Source: Citrobacter amalonaticus
Lineage (GTDB): Bacteria; Pseudomonadota; Gammaproteobacteria; Enterobacterales; Enterobacteriaceae
Length of the DNA: 64,000 nucleotides
NCBI RefSeq assembly: GCF_002918555.1
Contig: NZ_PQMB01000009.1
Location: 62,001 to 126,000, forward strand
Reading direction: 5' to 3'
Of the stretch, positions 63,878 to 64,000 are shown piece by piece; within the stretch, counting starts at the first letter, position 1, and every line of letters begins with the position of its first letter. The notes beneath the pieces were generated by a model. It ran no database searches. It worked only from the letters and a program-made list of their open reading frames with translations, and had not been told where the DNA came from. Both the position numbers and the translations under genes were made by a program.

Positions 63878-64000
63878 CGGTAGAGATATTTTTTAACCAC
63901 CATTGAAAGGGTGCCATTAGTGAAATGGATGAGATATTGGAAATGTATATTTGGCCAGGTATTATGATGAACATGTCACCTTTTCATTAATTTACAAAAC
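63878..64000. other. Region after fliA to window end
   Basis: The last 123 bp are AT-rich, with only a 22-codon frame (63925 onward). No gene can be named. Confidence 0.5.

Overview
The window looks like part of a large conjugative plasmid of an enterobacterium close to Enterobacter, Klebsiella or Citrobacter. The evidence is an F-like RepFIB initiator with its iterons, F-type ccdAB-resD, a psiB-psiA leading region, hok, umuDC, two P1-type partition modules, and a MOBP relaxase with an origin of transfer. Host assignment is inference from the style of these genes; no rRNA or tRNA was recognised.

Left backbone (1-20.5 kb). The window opens inside a conjugative coupling protein, followed by the nuclease gene nuc, unknown genes, a DUF2913 gene and an Rpn-family nuclease. 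An AT-rich three-gene cassette of unknown function lies at 4.0-5.9 kb and is followed by a MITE-like element. Then come the relaxase and its accessory gene (leftward), the oriT region and a mobC-like gene. The leading region (10-16 kb) is mostly transcribed toward oriT: a DUF932 gene, hok, psiA, psiB, a DNA methylase and two unknown genes. Two copies of a GC-rich, hairpin-rich repeat of about 235 bp sit exactly upstream of the two leftward leading operons and resemble, by position, the single-stranded promoters (Frpo) of F. LexA-controlled umuDC and the first parABS module follow.

Accessory middle (20.5-38 kb). A Phd/RelE-type toxin-antitoxin pair precedes a decayed Tn402/Tn5053-like transposon (21.6-27.4 kb) whose tniA, tniB and tniQ are broken and whose tniB carries an ISL3-family insertion. 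A second P1-type parABS module, resD-ccdB-ccdA, two large unknown genes behind a 30-bp palindrome, a dead vapC, and the RepFIB origin and repA follow.

Right part (38-64 kb) is a motility island. A CSS-motif EAL phosphodiesterase and a GGDEF diguanylate cyclase are divergent. They are followed by a chemoreceptor, the srfABC operon, flgN-flgM-flgA (leftward), a complete flgBCDEFGHIJ-flgKL set (rightward), and the flagellar sigma factor fliA at the edge. Sigma-28-like promoters are visible in front of the chemoreceptor, flgM and flgK, so sigma factor, anti-sigma factor and target promoters sit together. Rod, hook, ring and junction genes look intact. The export apparatus, basal body MS/C ring, motor, filament and flhDC are not in the window and would have to lie beyond its right end or on the chromosome.

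The most interesting points are the flagellar and chemosensory island next to a RepFIB replicon, the unexplained AT-rich three-gene cassette, the Frpo-like repeats and the two P1-type partition loci.
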